A DNA stretch of 64,000 nucleotides. Origin: Sinorhizobium medicae. GTDB lineage: Bacteria; Pseudomonadota; Alphaproteobacteria; Rhizobiales; Rhizobiaceae. The stretch spans positions 62,001 through 126,000 of the forward strand of contig NZ_VITA01000011.1 of NCBI RefSeq assembly GCF_007827695.1, written 5' to 3'. How positions within the stretch are numbered: the stretch's first letter is position 1; each line of letters opens with the position of its first letter. The position numbers and the translations under genes were made by a program. Below the pieces are notes generated by a model, which worked only from the letters and a program-made list of their open reading frames with translations, ran no database searches and was not told the DNA's origin. This document shows, in pieces, positions 1-8,103 of this stretch.

Positions 1-666
1 GGCAAGGTACTGCTCACCCTCGACAACGGCCGCAAGATCACGACCGAAATGGTATTGTTCGCCGCCGGCCGGATGGGTGCAACCGACGCGCTCAACCTTC
101 CCGCCGCCGGCCTCGAGGCGGATGCCCGCGGGCGGCTGAAGGTCAATCCCGAGACCTTCCAGACGACGGTTCCGAACATCTACGCCGCAGGCGACGTCGT
201 GGGCTTTCCGAGTCTTGCTTCGACCTCGATGGAGCAGGGCCGCGTCGCGGCTCGCGTGGCTGTCGGCGCGATCGCCAAGGAACCGCAGAAGTATTTCCCT
301 TACGGAATTTATGCCGTGCCGGAGATCTCGACCTGCGGCCTCTCGGAAGAAGAGGTCAAAGAGCGGGGAATTCCGTACGAATGCGGCCTTGCGCGCTTCC
401 GGGAAACCTCACGCGGACATATCATGGGCCTGGATTCCGGCCTCTTGAAAATGATCTTTTCGCTGAGGACACGGCGGCTGCTGGGCGTACATATCATCGG
501 TGAAGGTGCTACCGAGCTCGTCCATATCGGACAGGCCGTGTTGAATCTGAAAGGCACCGTCGAATACTTCGTGGAGAATACTTTCAACTATCCCACGCTC
601 GCCGAAGCCTACAAGATCGCCGGCCTCGACGCATGGAACCGCATGGGAGAGATCAAGTCGGAGTAG
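1..666 (+). CDS. sthA: Soluble pyridine nucleotide transhydrogenase (C-terminal part)
   Basis: The gene enters from outside the window; 221 C-terminal residues are visible, in frame from base 1. SthA is a soluble FAD protein that moves hydride between NADPH and NAD+. The visible part has the end of the NAD(P)-binding domain (GRMGATDALNL), the second FAD-binding segment (IYAAGDVVGFPSLASTSMEQGR, where AAGD contacts FAD) and the dimerisation domain with GVHIIGEGATELVHIG. The redox-disulfide end of the protein lies upstream and cannot be checked. Dihydrolipoamide dehydrogenase is the nearest alternative, but the PSLASTSMEQGR segment and the C-terminal EAYKIAGLDAWNR fit SthA better. It converges on sufA with a 121-nt gap. 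Confidence 0.88.
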   Translation, partial: GKVLLTLDNGRKITTEMVLFAAGRMGATDALNLPAAGLEADARGRLKVNPETFQTTVPNIYAAGDVVGFPSLASTSMEQGRVAARVAVGAIAKEPQKYFPYGIYAVPEISTCGLSEEEVKERGIPYECGLARFRETSRGHIMGLDSGLLKMIFSLRTRRLLGVHIIGEGATELVHIGQAVLNLKGTVEYFVENTFNYPTLAEAYKIAGLDAWNRMGEIKSE

Positions 667-676
667 CGGAAGGGAT

Positions 677-702
677 TGCCGGCACTCATCCGCCTGCCGG
701 CA
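677..702. terminator. Possible hairpin between convergent sthA and sufA
   Basis: Two copies of the self-complementary octamer TGCCGGCA (677-684 and 695-702) flank a 10-nt loop and can form an 8-bp stem. It starts 11 nt after the sthA stop. No T-run follows on either strand, so an intrinsic terminator is only a guess. Confidence 0.3.
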
Positions 703-787
703 CGTTCTACGCGTTCTGACGGGAGAAGGAGATTCGCCGCTCCTGCCTCGCCAACTCCTGGGGGCTTGAACGCCGCAGGTGCTGAAA

Positions 788-1180
788 TCAGCTGGCGCGG
801 ACCACCGCGTCGCCTCGTGCGGCAAGTGCGGCCAGATCGGCTGGCTTCAACTCGACCGATTCACCGCAGCCGCAGGCCGAAGTCTGATTCGGGTTATTGA
901 AGGTGAAGCCGGAGCGCAGGGTTGTGGTCTCGAAATCCATCTGAGTACCGAGAAGATAGAGCACCGCCTCGGGGGCGACCCAGACTTTCGCACCCTCATG
1001 CTCGACCAGGTCGTCCTTCGAACTGGGTTCAGTGACCAGATCGATGGCATATTCCATGCCCGCGCATCCGCCCTTCTTGATGCTGACGCGAATGCCCTTA
1101 GCCTCGCCTCCGGCATTTTCCACGATCGACCGGACTCGGTTGGCGGCGGCATCGGTCAGGCTCATTATGGCAAAGCCCAT
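788..1180 (-). CDS. sufA: A-type iron-sulfur cluster carrier SufA (HesB/IscA family)
   Basis: 130 residues. A-type carriers bind a [2Fe-2S] or [4Fe-4S] cluster and pass it to apo-proteins. The three ligand cysteines are present: Cys39 in KKGGCAGMEY and Cys103/Cys105 in the C-terminal CGCGESV motif. I chose the ATG at 1180 because AAGGAG lies 9 nt upstream; an earlier in-frame ATG at 1270 would add 30 residues unlike the family. The protein continues about 14 residues past CGCGESV. It is the last gene of the suf operon, 103 nt after the DUF59 gene. Confidence 0.92.
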   Translation of the reverse strand: MGFAIMSLTDAAANRVRSIVENAGGEAKGIRVSIKKGGCAGMEYAIDLVTEPSSKDDLVEHEGAKVWVAPEAVLYLLGTQMDFETTTLRSGFTFNNPNQTSACGCGESVELKPADLAALAARGDAVVRAS

Positions 1181-1283
1181 GGGCTTCATCTCCTTCGCGT
1201 CGCCGGGGTAAAGGCCCGGCGCTTCCAGATTGAATGTAATGCCCGCTTGCTGGCGGATCAATATCGGCAAGTGCTCAATGCGC

Positions 1284-1664
1284 TCAATACCAGCCGAGCG
1301 CCACCTGTGCTTCTTCCGACATCCGGTCAGGCGTCCATGGGGGGTCGAAGGTCATCGACACTTCTACGCCCGAAATACCCTCGACAGTGCCGACGGCATT
1401 CTCGACCCATCCCGGCATCTCACCCGCAACCGGGCAACCCGGCGCGGTCAACGTCATGTCGATCTTCACCATCCGATCATCCTCGATGTCGATCTTGTAG
1501 ATGAGACCGAGTTCAAAGATGTCGGCGGGGATCTCCGGATCGTAGACCGTCTTCAGAGCGGCGATGATGTCGTCGCTGAGGCGCGCCAGTTCCTCCGGCG
1601 GAATCGCCGAATGAACGATACCTTCGCGGACGTCGATTTTTTCTTGTGTTTGCTCGAGACCCAT
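1284..1664 (-). CDS. sufT: SUF-associated DUF59/MIP18-family Fe-S assembly factor
   Basis: 126 residues of the DUF59 (MIP18) family, whose members help Fe-S proteins mature. The family signature DPEIPADIFELGLIY is near residues 42-56 and the conserved cysteine is in LTAPGCPVAGEMP. The first 20 or so residues are a short N-terminal extension. A purine-rich AGGGA precedes the ATG by 7 nt. It lies between sufS and sufA, 10 nt after sufS. As I recall, the same gene in the Agrobacterium operon is called sufX. The exact biochemical step is not established from sequence. Confidence 0.88.
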   Translation of the reverse strand: MGLEQTQEKIDVREGIVHSAIPPEELARLSDDIIAALKTVYDPEIPADIFELGLIYKIDIEDDRMVKIDMTLTAPGCPVAGEMPGWVENAVGTVEGISGVEVSMTFDPPWTPDRMSEEAQVALGWY

Positions 1665-1674
1665 GTCCGTTTCC

Positions 1675-2916
1675 CTAAGCGAAAAATTTGCGTGCGTGTT
1701 CCAGCGCGTCCGCCAGCGCGTCGACCTCGGCGCGGGTGTTGTAGAGACCGAAGGACGCTCGGCATGTGGAGGTGACGCCGAACCGATTCAAGAGCGGCTG
1801 CGCACAATGCGTGCCGGCCCTGACCGCTATGCCGGCACGGTCGATCACCATGGAGACGTCGTGGGCGTGGATGCCGGCGAGCTCAAAGGAAAAGATGCTT
1901 CCCTTGCCGGCCGCGTCGCCAAAGACGCGGAGAGAATTGACCCCGGACAGACGTTCGCGGGCGTAGGTCGTCAGATCCGCCTCATGCGCCCTGATGGCTT
2001 CACGACCGATCTTTTCCATGTAATCAAGCGCATAGCCGAGCCCGATCGCTTGGACGATCGGCGGCGTGCCGGCCTCGAAGCGGTGGGGCGGATCGTTATA
2101 GGTGACGCGTTCCTCGGTGACTTCCTCGATCATCTCGCCGCCTCCCATGAAGGGGCGCATTTCCTTCAACCGTTCGGTCTTGCCGTAGAGAACGCCGATG
2201 CCGGAAGGACCGTAGAGCTTGTGACCAGTCATCACATACCAGTCGCAATCGATGTCCTGGACGTCGACGGGCATATGCACCGCGCCCTGGCTACCGTCGA
2301 TGAGCACCGGGATTCCACGCTCGCGGGCAATGCGGCAAATCTCCTTCACCGGAACAACCGTACCCAGAGCATTCGACATGTGTGTGACGGCAATAAGTTT
2401 AGTGCGCTCCGTCAGGCACGCGACGAAATCCTCGATGTGAAACGCGCCATCGCCATCGACTGGCGCCCAAACGAGCTTGGCGCCCTGCCGCTCGCGTATG
2501 AAGTGCCAGGGCACGATGTTGGAGTGATGCTCCATGATCGAAATTACGATCTCATCCCCCTCGCCGAGCCTGGGCATTCCGTAGCCGTAGGCCACGGTGT
2601 TGATCGCCTCGGTCGAGGACTTGGTGAAGATGATATTGTCGACCGATGGCGCATTCAGGAAACGGCGTACCTTTTCGCGCGCCTGCTCATAAGCCTCCGT
2701 CGCGGCATTCGACAAAAAATGCAAGCCACGATGGACGTTGGCATACTCGTTGGAATAGGCATTGGAAACAGCATCGATGACGAGCTGCGGCTTCTGCGCC
2801 GATGCGCCGTTGTCGAGATAGACGAGCGGTTTGCCGTAGACCGATCTTGAGAGGATCGGAAAGTCCTTTCGGATCGCTTCTACGTCATAGGCCGGCACCG
2901 GCACAGAATGTTCCAT
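1675..2916 (-). CDS. sufS: Cysteine desulfurase SufS (group II)
   Basis: 413 residues. This PLP enzyme takes sulfur from cysteine as a persulfide for SUF cluster assembly. Visible are the histidines of IMEHHSNIVPW (130-131), the PLP lysine K233 in MTGHKLYGPSG and the persulfide cysteine C371 in RAGTHCAQPLL, with the RAGxHCAQP context of group II enzymes. The ATG at 2916 is used; an in-frame TTG at 2928, directly after the sufD stop, would add four residues. It is very close to sufD and so probably translationally coupled. Group II desulfurases normally need SufE or SufU; neither is in the operon. Confidence 0.93.
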   Translation of the reverse strand: MEHSVPVPAYDVEAIRKDFPILSRSVYGKPLVYLDNGASAQKPQLVIDAVSNAYSNEYANVHRGLHFLSNAATEAYEQAREKVRRFLNAPSVDNIIFTKSSTEAINTVAYGYGMPRLGEGDEIVISIMEHHSNIVPWHFIRERQGAKLVWAPVDGDGAFHIEDFVACLTERTKLIAVTHMSNALGTVVPVKEICRIARERGIPVLIDGSQGAVHMPVDVQDIDCDWYVMTGHKLYGPSGIGVLYGKTERLKEMRPFMGGGEMIEEVTEERVTYNDPPHRFEAGTPPIVQAIGLGYALDYMEKIGREAIRAHEADLTTYARERLSGVNSLRVFGDAAGKGSIFSFELAGIHAHDVSMVIDRAGIAVRAGTHCAQPLLNRFGVTSTCRASFGLYNTRAEVDALADALEHARKFFA

Positions 2917-2928
2917 ATTCTTGTCCAA

Positions 2929-4206
2929 TCAGGCGTGTTTTTCGAGCCAGGCCGAAATCACGCTCTCGAGCGACTCAACCAGGTCTTCGTCGTCTTCCAG
3001 CTCCTCGACGATCTCGGCGACGAAGGCGTTGACGAGCATCGCACGCGCCTTGTTCTCCGGTATGCCGCGTGCGAGCAAGTAGAAGAGTTGCGTATGATCG
3101 ATATCGATGACCGTCGCACCGTGACCGCACTGAACGTCATCAGCGAAGATCTCCAGCTCAGGCTTTGCCGAGAAGTCCGCATCGTCTGACAGGAGCAGCG
3201 TGTTGCACGACATTTTCGCGTCGGTTTTCTGCGCATCCTGCGCGACCAGGATCTTGCCCTGAAACACGCCCTTCGCCCGGTCGAAGACGACGTTGCGGAT
3301 GATCTCGCTCGATGTCGTGTGCGGCACATCATGGCTCAACGTGAACGTCAGATCCGTGTGGCTTTCACCGCCGAGAAGGTTGATCCCACGTAGCGTGAGG
3401 TCAGCGCCTTCTCCAGTCGCCCGGCCATGGAGCTCCTGACGGACCAGCTTTCCGCCGGCATTGATGACGAAGAGGTGCAGCTTCGCGTCCTTGCCGAGAT
3501 CGAAGCGAATCTGGCCGAGATGCGTATCCGCAGGTCCCTGCTGCTGCAGGATGATCCAGATCACGTCCGCACCTTCAGCAAGCGTCACGTCGCTGACCGA
3601 GGATACGAAGCTCTGCTCCGCGTTCGTCGAAAGATGCCGCTCGATTACGGTCGCTTTGGCACCGGCTCCGAAAGAAACCGGAAAGCGCGTATGCGCCTGT
3701 CCATGGCTCTGGACCACCTGGATTTCGACCGGAGCCTCGATCTCAACACCGGCTGCGACCGCGATTTCCAGTCCGCCGCGCACGAGCCCGCCATTGATCC
3801 GTCCGATCGCATCATCCGCGCCGAGCACGGAGAGGCCGGCTGCTGCCGAACCATCGAGCAGGCTCTCGGTGTATGAGCGCACGGTCAGCTGTTCCGGAAC
3901 GTTCTTGATGTCGGCCTGTCCGTTGCGCACCGAGAGAACCGACGAACCCGGAACGAGCGGATCGACGCGTTCGGCAAAGGCAGTCGGATCCGCCGCTGGT
4001 ACAGCCCGCAGCAGCGTGCGCAGGTCCGTATAATGCCATGCCTCGACGCGACGGGTCGGCAGGCCGGAAGTTTTCAACTCGTGAACCAGCGTGTCGCGCA
4101 GCGAGAGCACGGCGCCGTCACCCGGCAAATCACCGATCTGCGCCGTATAGGCATCGACGAGCGCCGTTTCCGCCGCCGTCATTTTAATGGCCTGTTGCAT
4201 ATTCAT
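2929..4206 (-). CDS. sufD: Fe-S cluster scaffold complex subunit SufD
   Basis: 425 residues. SufD partners SufB and SufC in the SufBC2D scaffold, where clusters are built and iron is taken up. The C-terminal beta-helix core is recognisable (AKMSCNTLLLSDDADFSAKPELEIFADD, then CGHGATVIDIDHTQLFYL and ARGIPENKARAMLVNAF), including the conserved Cys and His of DVQCGHGATV. The first 120 residues are more variable, as is usual. GAAGGAG sits 7 nt before the ATG. It follows sufC after 22 nt and nearly touches sufS. Confidence 0.93.
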   Translation of the reverse strand: MNMQQAIKMTAAETALVDAYTAQIGDLPGDGAVLSLRDTLVHELKTSGLPTRRVEAWHYTDLRTLLRAVPAADPTAFAERVDPLVPGSSVLSVRNGQADIKNVPEQLTVRSYTESLLDGSAAAGLSVLGADDAIGRINGGLVRGGLEIAVAAGVEIEAPVEIQVVQSHGQAHTRFPVSFGAGAKATVIERHLSTNAEQSFVSSVSDVTLAEGADVIWIILQQQGPADTHLGQIRFDLGKDAKLHLFVINAGGKLVRQELHGRATGEGADLTLRGINLLGGESHTDLTFTLSHDVPHTTSSEIIRNVVFDRAKGVFQGKILVAQDAQKTDAKMSCNTLLLSDDADFSAKPELEIFADDVQCGHGATVIDIDHTQLFYLLARGIPENKARAMLVNAFVAEIVEELEDDEDLVESLESVISAWLEKHA

Positions 4207-4228
4207 TCGAACACTCCTTCAACAGGCT

Positions 4229-4984
4229 TCAGGCCGCCGCCTCGATGATTTCAGCGTAGCCGTTAGCCTCGAGTTCGTGCGCCAGCGTCTTGTCACCGGA
4301 CTTGATGACCTGCCCTTTGTAGAGGACGTGGACGGTATCCGGAACGATGTAGTTGAGAAGACGCTGATAGTGCGTGATGACCACGACCGCACGATCGGGC
4401 GAACGCAGGGCATTGACTCCATCGGCAACGATCTTCAGCGCGTCGATGTCGAGACCGGAATCGGTTTCGTCGAGAACGCAGAGCTTCGGCTCGAGCAGAG
4501 CCATCTGCAGAATTTCCGCGCGCTTCTTTTCACCGCCGGAGAAACCGACATTGAGCGGACGGCGCAGCATTTCAGGCGCGATCTTCAGCTCGGCGGCGGC
4601 TTCCTTGACGCGACGCATGAATTCCGGCGTGGTCAATTCGTCTTCGCCGCGATACTTGCGCTGTTCGTTCATCGCCACCTTCAGGAACTGCATGGTCGCG
4701 ACGCCCGGGATCTCCACCGGGTACTGGAACGCCAGGAAGATGCCCTTTGCGGCTCGCTCGGAAGCGTCGAGCTCCAGAATGCTTTCGCCGTTATAAAGGA
4801 TGTCGCCTTCGGTCACTTCGTAATCTTCGCGTCCGGAGAGAATATAGGAGAGCGTCGATTTGCCGGAGCCGTTCGGCCCCATGATGGCCGCGACCTCGCC
4901 GGCCTTTACCGTCAGGTTCAGTCCGCGGATGATCTCGGTGCCGTCCTCGGCAATACGTGCGTGCAGGTTCTTGATTTCAAGCAT
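4229..4984 (-). CDS. sufC: Fe-S assembly ATPase SufC
   Basis: 251 residues, the normal length of this ABC-type ATPase that powers the SufBCD scaffold. Walker A GPNGSGKST is at 36-44, the signature FSGGEKKR at 148-155 and Walker B LCVLDETDSGLD at 168-179; the extended DETDSGLD form is typical of SufC. There are no membrane segments, as expected for a soluble member. The ATG at 4984 has AGAGGA 9 nt upstream. A 108-nt gap with a hairpin separates it from sufB. Confidence 0.96.
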   Translation of the reverse strand: MLEIKNLHARIAEDGTEIIRGLNLTVKAGEVAAIMGPNGSGKSTLSYILSGREDYEVTEGDILYNGESILELDASERAAKGIFLAFQYPVEIPGVATMQFLKVAMNEQRKYRGEDELTTPEFMRRVKEAAAELKIAPEMLRRPLNVGFSGGEKKRAEILQMALLEPKLCVLDETDSGLDIDALKIVADGVNALRSPDRAVVVITHYQRLLNYIVPDTVHVLYKGQVIKSGDKTLAHELEANGYAEIIEAAA

Positions 4985-5055
4985 TTATGTTCGTCCTCTT
5001 GGGCAACGAAATCTTCATTGCGCACAATTCCGTGCGCCGGTTCGGTATTCGGTCG

Positions 5056-5083
5056 GGACCTGGATTACGATGATCTCAGGTCC
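5056..5083 (-). repeat. Hairpin in the sufB-sufC intergenic gap
   Basis: GGACCTG (5056-5062) pairs with CAGGTCC (5077-5083) around a 14-nt loop, 9 nt beyond the sufB stop codon on the minus strand. No T-run follows. It may protect the 3' end of sufB mRNA or trim readthrough into sufC. Confidence 0.4.
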
Positions 5084-5092
5084 TCGTCCCGC

Positions 5093-6562
5093 TTAGCCCA
5101 CGGAGCCTTCGAGCGAGATGCCGATCAGCTTCTGCGCTTCGACGGCGAATTCCATCGGCAGTTCCTGGATGACTTCCTTAACGAAGCCGTTGACGATCAG
5201 AGCGATCGCCGCCTCTTCCGGGATGCCGCGCTGCAGGCAGTAGAAGAGCTGGTCTTCGGAAATCTTGGACGTGGTCGCCTCGTGCTCGAACTGAGCCGTC
5301 GAGTTCTTCGCCTCGATATAGGGTACCGTGTGGGCGCCGCACCTGTCGCCGATCAGAAGCGAGTCGCATTGCGTGAAGTTGCGGGCATTCTCCGCCTTAC
5401 GATGCGCAGAAACCTGACCGCGATAGGTGTTTTCCGAGACACCCGCCGCAATACCCTTCGAGATGATGCGGCTCGAAGTGTTCTTGCCGAGATGGATCAT
5501 CTTCGTACCGGAGTCGATCTGCTGATGACCGTTGGAAACAGCGATGGAATAGAATTCCCCGCGCGAACCGTCGCCGCGCAGGATGCAGGACGGATACTTC
5601 CAGGTGATCGCCGATCCGGTCTCGACCTGCGTCCAGGAGATCTTCGAGTTCTTGCCGCGGCAATCGCCGCGCTTGGTCACGAAGTTATAGATGCCGCCCT
5701 TGCCCTGCTTATCGCCAGGATACCAGTTCTGCACGGTCGAATATTTGATCTCGGCATCGTCGAGCGCAATCAGTTCGACCACTGCCGCGTGAAGCTGGTT
5801 TTCGTCGCGTTGCGGTGCCGTGCAGCCCTCGAGATAGGAGACGTAGGCGCCTTCGTCGGCGATGATGAGCGTCCGTTCGAACTGACCCGTGTTCTTCTCG
5901 TTGATACGGAAGTAGGTCGAAAGCTCCATCGGGCACCGAACGCCTTTCGGCACATAAACGAAAGAACCGTCGGTGAAGACCGCGGAATTCAATGTCGCAT
6001 AGAAGTTATCCGACTGCGGCACGACCGTACCGAGATACTTCCGCACGAGATCGGGGTGTTCCCGCATCGCCTCGGAGATCGACATGAAGATCACGCCGGC
6101 CTTCTTCAGCTCTTCCTTGAACGTGGTGACGACGGAGACGGAGTCGAACACCGCATCGACTGCGATCCTCGATTTCTCGACGCCGGCGAGAATCTCCTGC
6201 TCTTTCAGCGGAATTCCGAGCTTCTCATAAACCCTGAGCAGTTCCGGATCGACCTCGTCGAGCGACTTCGGCCCGCTCGTGCTTTTCGGCGCGGCGTAAT
6301 AGTGGAGATCGTTGAAGTCGATCTTGGGGTAGCGCACGCGCGCCCAGCTCGGCTCCTCCATGGTTTGCCAGCGGCTATAAGCCTGGAGGCGCCATTCGAG
6401 CATCCACTCCGGTTCGTTCTTCTTGGACGATATCAGGCGGATGATATCCTCGGACAGACCCTTCGGTGCCTTGTCCATCTCGATCGTCGTCTCGAAGCCG
6501 TATTTATACTGGTCCACGTCGATCTGGCGGACCTGATCAATGGTTTCCTGCACGGCAGGCAT
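5093..6562 (-). CDS. sufB: Fe-S cluster scaffold protein SufB
   Basis: 489 residues, the usual rhizobial SufB length. SufB is the main scaffold where sulfur arrives and the nascent cluster forms with SufC2 and SufD. Characteristic segments include [53 protein letters not shown] and the C-terminal [19 protein letters not shown] core. I chose the ATG at 6562 because GGAG lies 6 nt upstream; an earlier in-frame start at 6607 lacks family similarity. It is the second gene of the operon, 154 nt after the first desulfurase, with a strong hairpin in that gap. Confidence 0.96.
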   Translation of the reverse strand: MPAVQETIDQVRQIDVDQYKYGFETTIEMDKAPKGLSEDIIRLISSKKNEPEWMLEWRLQAYSRWQTMEEPSWARVRYPKIDFNDLHYYAAPKSTSGPKSLDEVDPELLRVYEKLGIPLKEQEILAGVEKSRIAVDAVFDSVSVVTTFKEELKKAGVIFMSISEAMREHPDLVRKYLGTVVPQSDNFYATLNSAVFTDGSFVYVPKGVRCPMELSTYFRINEKNTGQFERTLIIADEGAYVSYLEGCTAPQRDENQLHAAVVELIALDDAEIKYSTVQNWYPGDKQGKGGIYNFVTKRGDCRGKNSKISWTQVETGSAITWKYPSCILRGDGSRGEFYSIAVSNGHQQIDSGTKMIHLGKNTSSRIISKGIAAGVSENTYRGQVSAHRKAENARNFTQCDSLLIGDRCGAHTVPYIEAKNSTAQFEHEATTSKISEDQLFYCLQRGIPEEAAIALIVNGFVKEVIQELPMEFAVEAQKLIGISLEGSVG

Positions 6563-6673
6563 GTCGTTCTCCAATCTCGCCGGATCAAAGGTCCGGCAGC
6601 TTGTCAATACGATGCAAGTATTCGCGCACCGCTTATGTAATGGCTAAAAGGCGCTTTTCACCCCATTTGCCAA

Positions 6674-6693
6674 GCGGAAAATTGCTTTTCCGC
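6674..6693 (-). repeat. Perfect 8-bp inverted repeat between the first desulfurase gene and sufB
   Basis: GCGGAAAA (6674-6681), loop TTGC, TTTTCCGC (6686-6693). It lies 23 nt past the desulfurase stop on the minus strand and 111 nt before the sufB start. It could be a leaky terminator/processing hairpin or a protein-binding site; there is no long T-run to decide. Confidence 0.5.
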
Positions 6694-6716
6694 AATTTCA
6701 TCCAAGGCTCTGCGTC

Positions 6717-7883
6717 TCAGGCCGCCTGTCCGGTCGAGGGTCGCCGCGCCGCCACTTTCGCGAATATCGCGGCGCAGCGCTCGATTTCCACCTGCGTCGT
6801 CGCTTCGCCGATCGAAATCCTGAGCGCGCCCTGTCGCGGATCGTAGCCCATAGCCGTCAGAACGTGACTTTGCCCGACCTTCCCGGATGAACAGGCCGAA
6901 CCTGCCGACAAGGCGACGCCCTCGAGATCGAATGCGATCTGCCCCGTTTCCGCCTTGAGGCCTGGAAGGGTAAAGAAGCACGTATTTGCGAGGCGCGAAA
7001 CGCTCTGCCCATGGATGATCACGTCAGGCGCGCTGGATCGCATTTTCATTTCGAGACTGTCGCGCATTGCGGCGACAGCGGCCATCCGCCCATCTATATG
7101 CCTGGCGGCGGCGCGGGCCGCGGCCGCAAAGCCCGCCAGTGCCGCTGCATTCTCGGTCCCCGAACGATGTCCCTTTTCCTGTCCGCCTCCGCGGATCAAG
7201 GAAGACGGCATCATGATTTCGCCTCGGGCGACGAGGGCGCCGGCCCCCTTCGGTCCGCCGATCTTATGCGACGACAGGATGAGGAAATCCGCACCGAGCG
7301 CCTCGATCGAAAGCGGGAGGCGCCCGGCCGCCTGCACCGCATCGACGACCAGTATGCCGCCATGCGCGCGCACGATGGCCGCAACGTCCGCGATCGGCTG
7401 GACAACGCCCGTTTCATTGTTGGCAAGCATGACCGCCACCATGGGTAGACCGGTCTCACGGTCATGCGCCTGCAGCTGGGTTTCGAGCGCTGCGCAGTCG
7501 ATGATCCCGGCGCTTGTCACCGCTATCTCACAAGTATTATCGCGCGAGAAGCGCCCGCCCTCTCGAACTGCCGGATGCTCGATCGCCGAAACATAGAGCT
7601 TCCCCGCCTTCAGCGGCGTGCGCCCCATGCGAAACTCCGGCGTCAGCACCATATTCGCCGCTTCCGTGGCGCCACTGGTGAAGACGACCGCCGCGGCTTG
7701 CGCGCCGCAGAGCGCGGCAATATCGCGCCGGGCGCTCTCGACAAGAGCCCGGACAGCACGCCCCTCGCCGTGAACAGAAGAAGGATTGCCGAGATGATCG
7801 AGCGCGGACACGAGCGCCTCGCGCGCTTCGGGCAGAAGCGGCGCCGTGGCGTTCCAGTCCATATAGATGCGCGATCCCGACAT
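6717..7883 (-). CDS. sufS2: Cysteine desulfurase, NifS/IscS type (first gene of suf operon)
   Basis: 388 residues, a group I (NifS/IscS-like) PLP desulfurase distinct from the SufS further down the same operon. The PLP lysine is K207 in SSHKIGGPKG and the catalytic cysteine is C331 in SAGSACSSGK, on the longer flexible loop of group I enzymes. The N-terminus YMDWNATAPLLPEA is also family-typical. I chose the ATG at 7883, with AAAGGA 5 nt upstream; an in-frame start at 7925 is less likely. In Agrobacterium the equivalent gene heads sufS2BCDS1XA and is needed for RirA function (published for that species). Here it is the promoter-proximal gene behind a candidate RirA box. Confidence 0.9.
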   Translation of the reverse strand: MSGSRIYMDWNATAPLLPEAREALVSALDHLGNPSSVHGEGRAVRALVESARRDIAALCGAQAAAVVFTSGATEAANMVLTPEFRMGRTPLKAGKLYVSAIEHPAVREGGRFSRDNTCEIAVTSAGIIDCAALETQLQAHDRETGLPMVAVMLANNETGVVQPIADVAAIVRAHGGILVVDAVQAAGRLPLSIEALGADFLILSSHKIGGPKGAGALVARGEIMMPSSLIRGGGQEKGHRSGTENAAALAGFAAAARAAARHIDGRMAAVAAMRDSLEMKMRSSAPDVIIHGQSVSRLANTCFFTLPGLKAETGQIAFDLEGVALSAGSACSSGKVGQSHVLTAMGYDPRQGALRISIGEATTQVEIERCAAIFAKVAARRPSTGQAA

Positions 7884-8000
7884 CGATCCTTTACCAGAGC
7901 CTCGGCCGATCGCATCGATCGGCACCGTTGCATTTTCCTTGAATTTTCCGCGCCGCTTGCCTTAAGAGACGAAGCACATGCGGAATTCCGCACCGAAGTT

Positions 8001-8029
8001 TTGAACGGTTCTAAAGTAGTTTCTAGAAA
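8001..8029 (+). promoter_or_regulatory. Predicted promoter of the alpha/beta hydrolase gene
   Basis: TTGAAC (8001-8006), 17-nt spacer, TAGAAA (8024-8029). The predicted start near 8036 falls inside the TGA-N9-TCA site at 8033-8047, so binding there would block initiation. Confidence 0.5.
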
Positions 8030-8048
8030 AGCTGACTGGTTTAGTCAA
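8020..8048 (-). promoter_or_regulatory. Predicted promoter of the suf operon
   Basis: Read on the minus strand: TTGACT (8048-8043), 17-nt spacer, TAGAAA (8025-8020). The -10 is half of the palindrome TTTCTAGAAA (8020-8029), whose other half is the -10 of the divergent promoter. The leader to the first suf gene is about 130 nt. Confidence 0.6.
8033..8047. promoter_or_regulatory. Candidate RirA iron-responsive operator (IRO box)
   Basis: TGACTGGTTTAGTCA is an exact match to the rhizobial IRO consensus TGA-N9-TCA, and its arms TGACT/AGTCA are fully palindromic. It overlaps the -35 of the suf promoter and the predicted start site of the opposite promoter. RirA is an Rrf2-family Fe-S repressor in rhizobia. 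The GACT-N5-AGTC core also resembles IscR-type sites of the same regulator family, so another Rrf2 protein could be the ligand. Confidence 0.6.
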
Positions 8049-8103
8049 GACAGATCGGCGCGAAGAACCACGAATTTGAACCAGAAACACTCCCGGAGAG
8101 CCA

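Noticed and set aside
4187-6640. 817-codon open frame opposite sufB and sufC
   Set aside because: It is antisense to two clear genes in a GC-rich genome, with no similarity and no ribosome-binding site; such shadow frames are expected from third-position GC bias.
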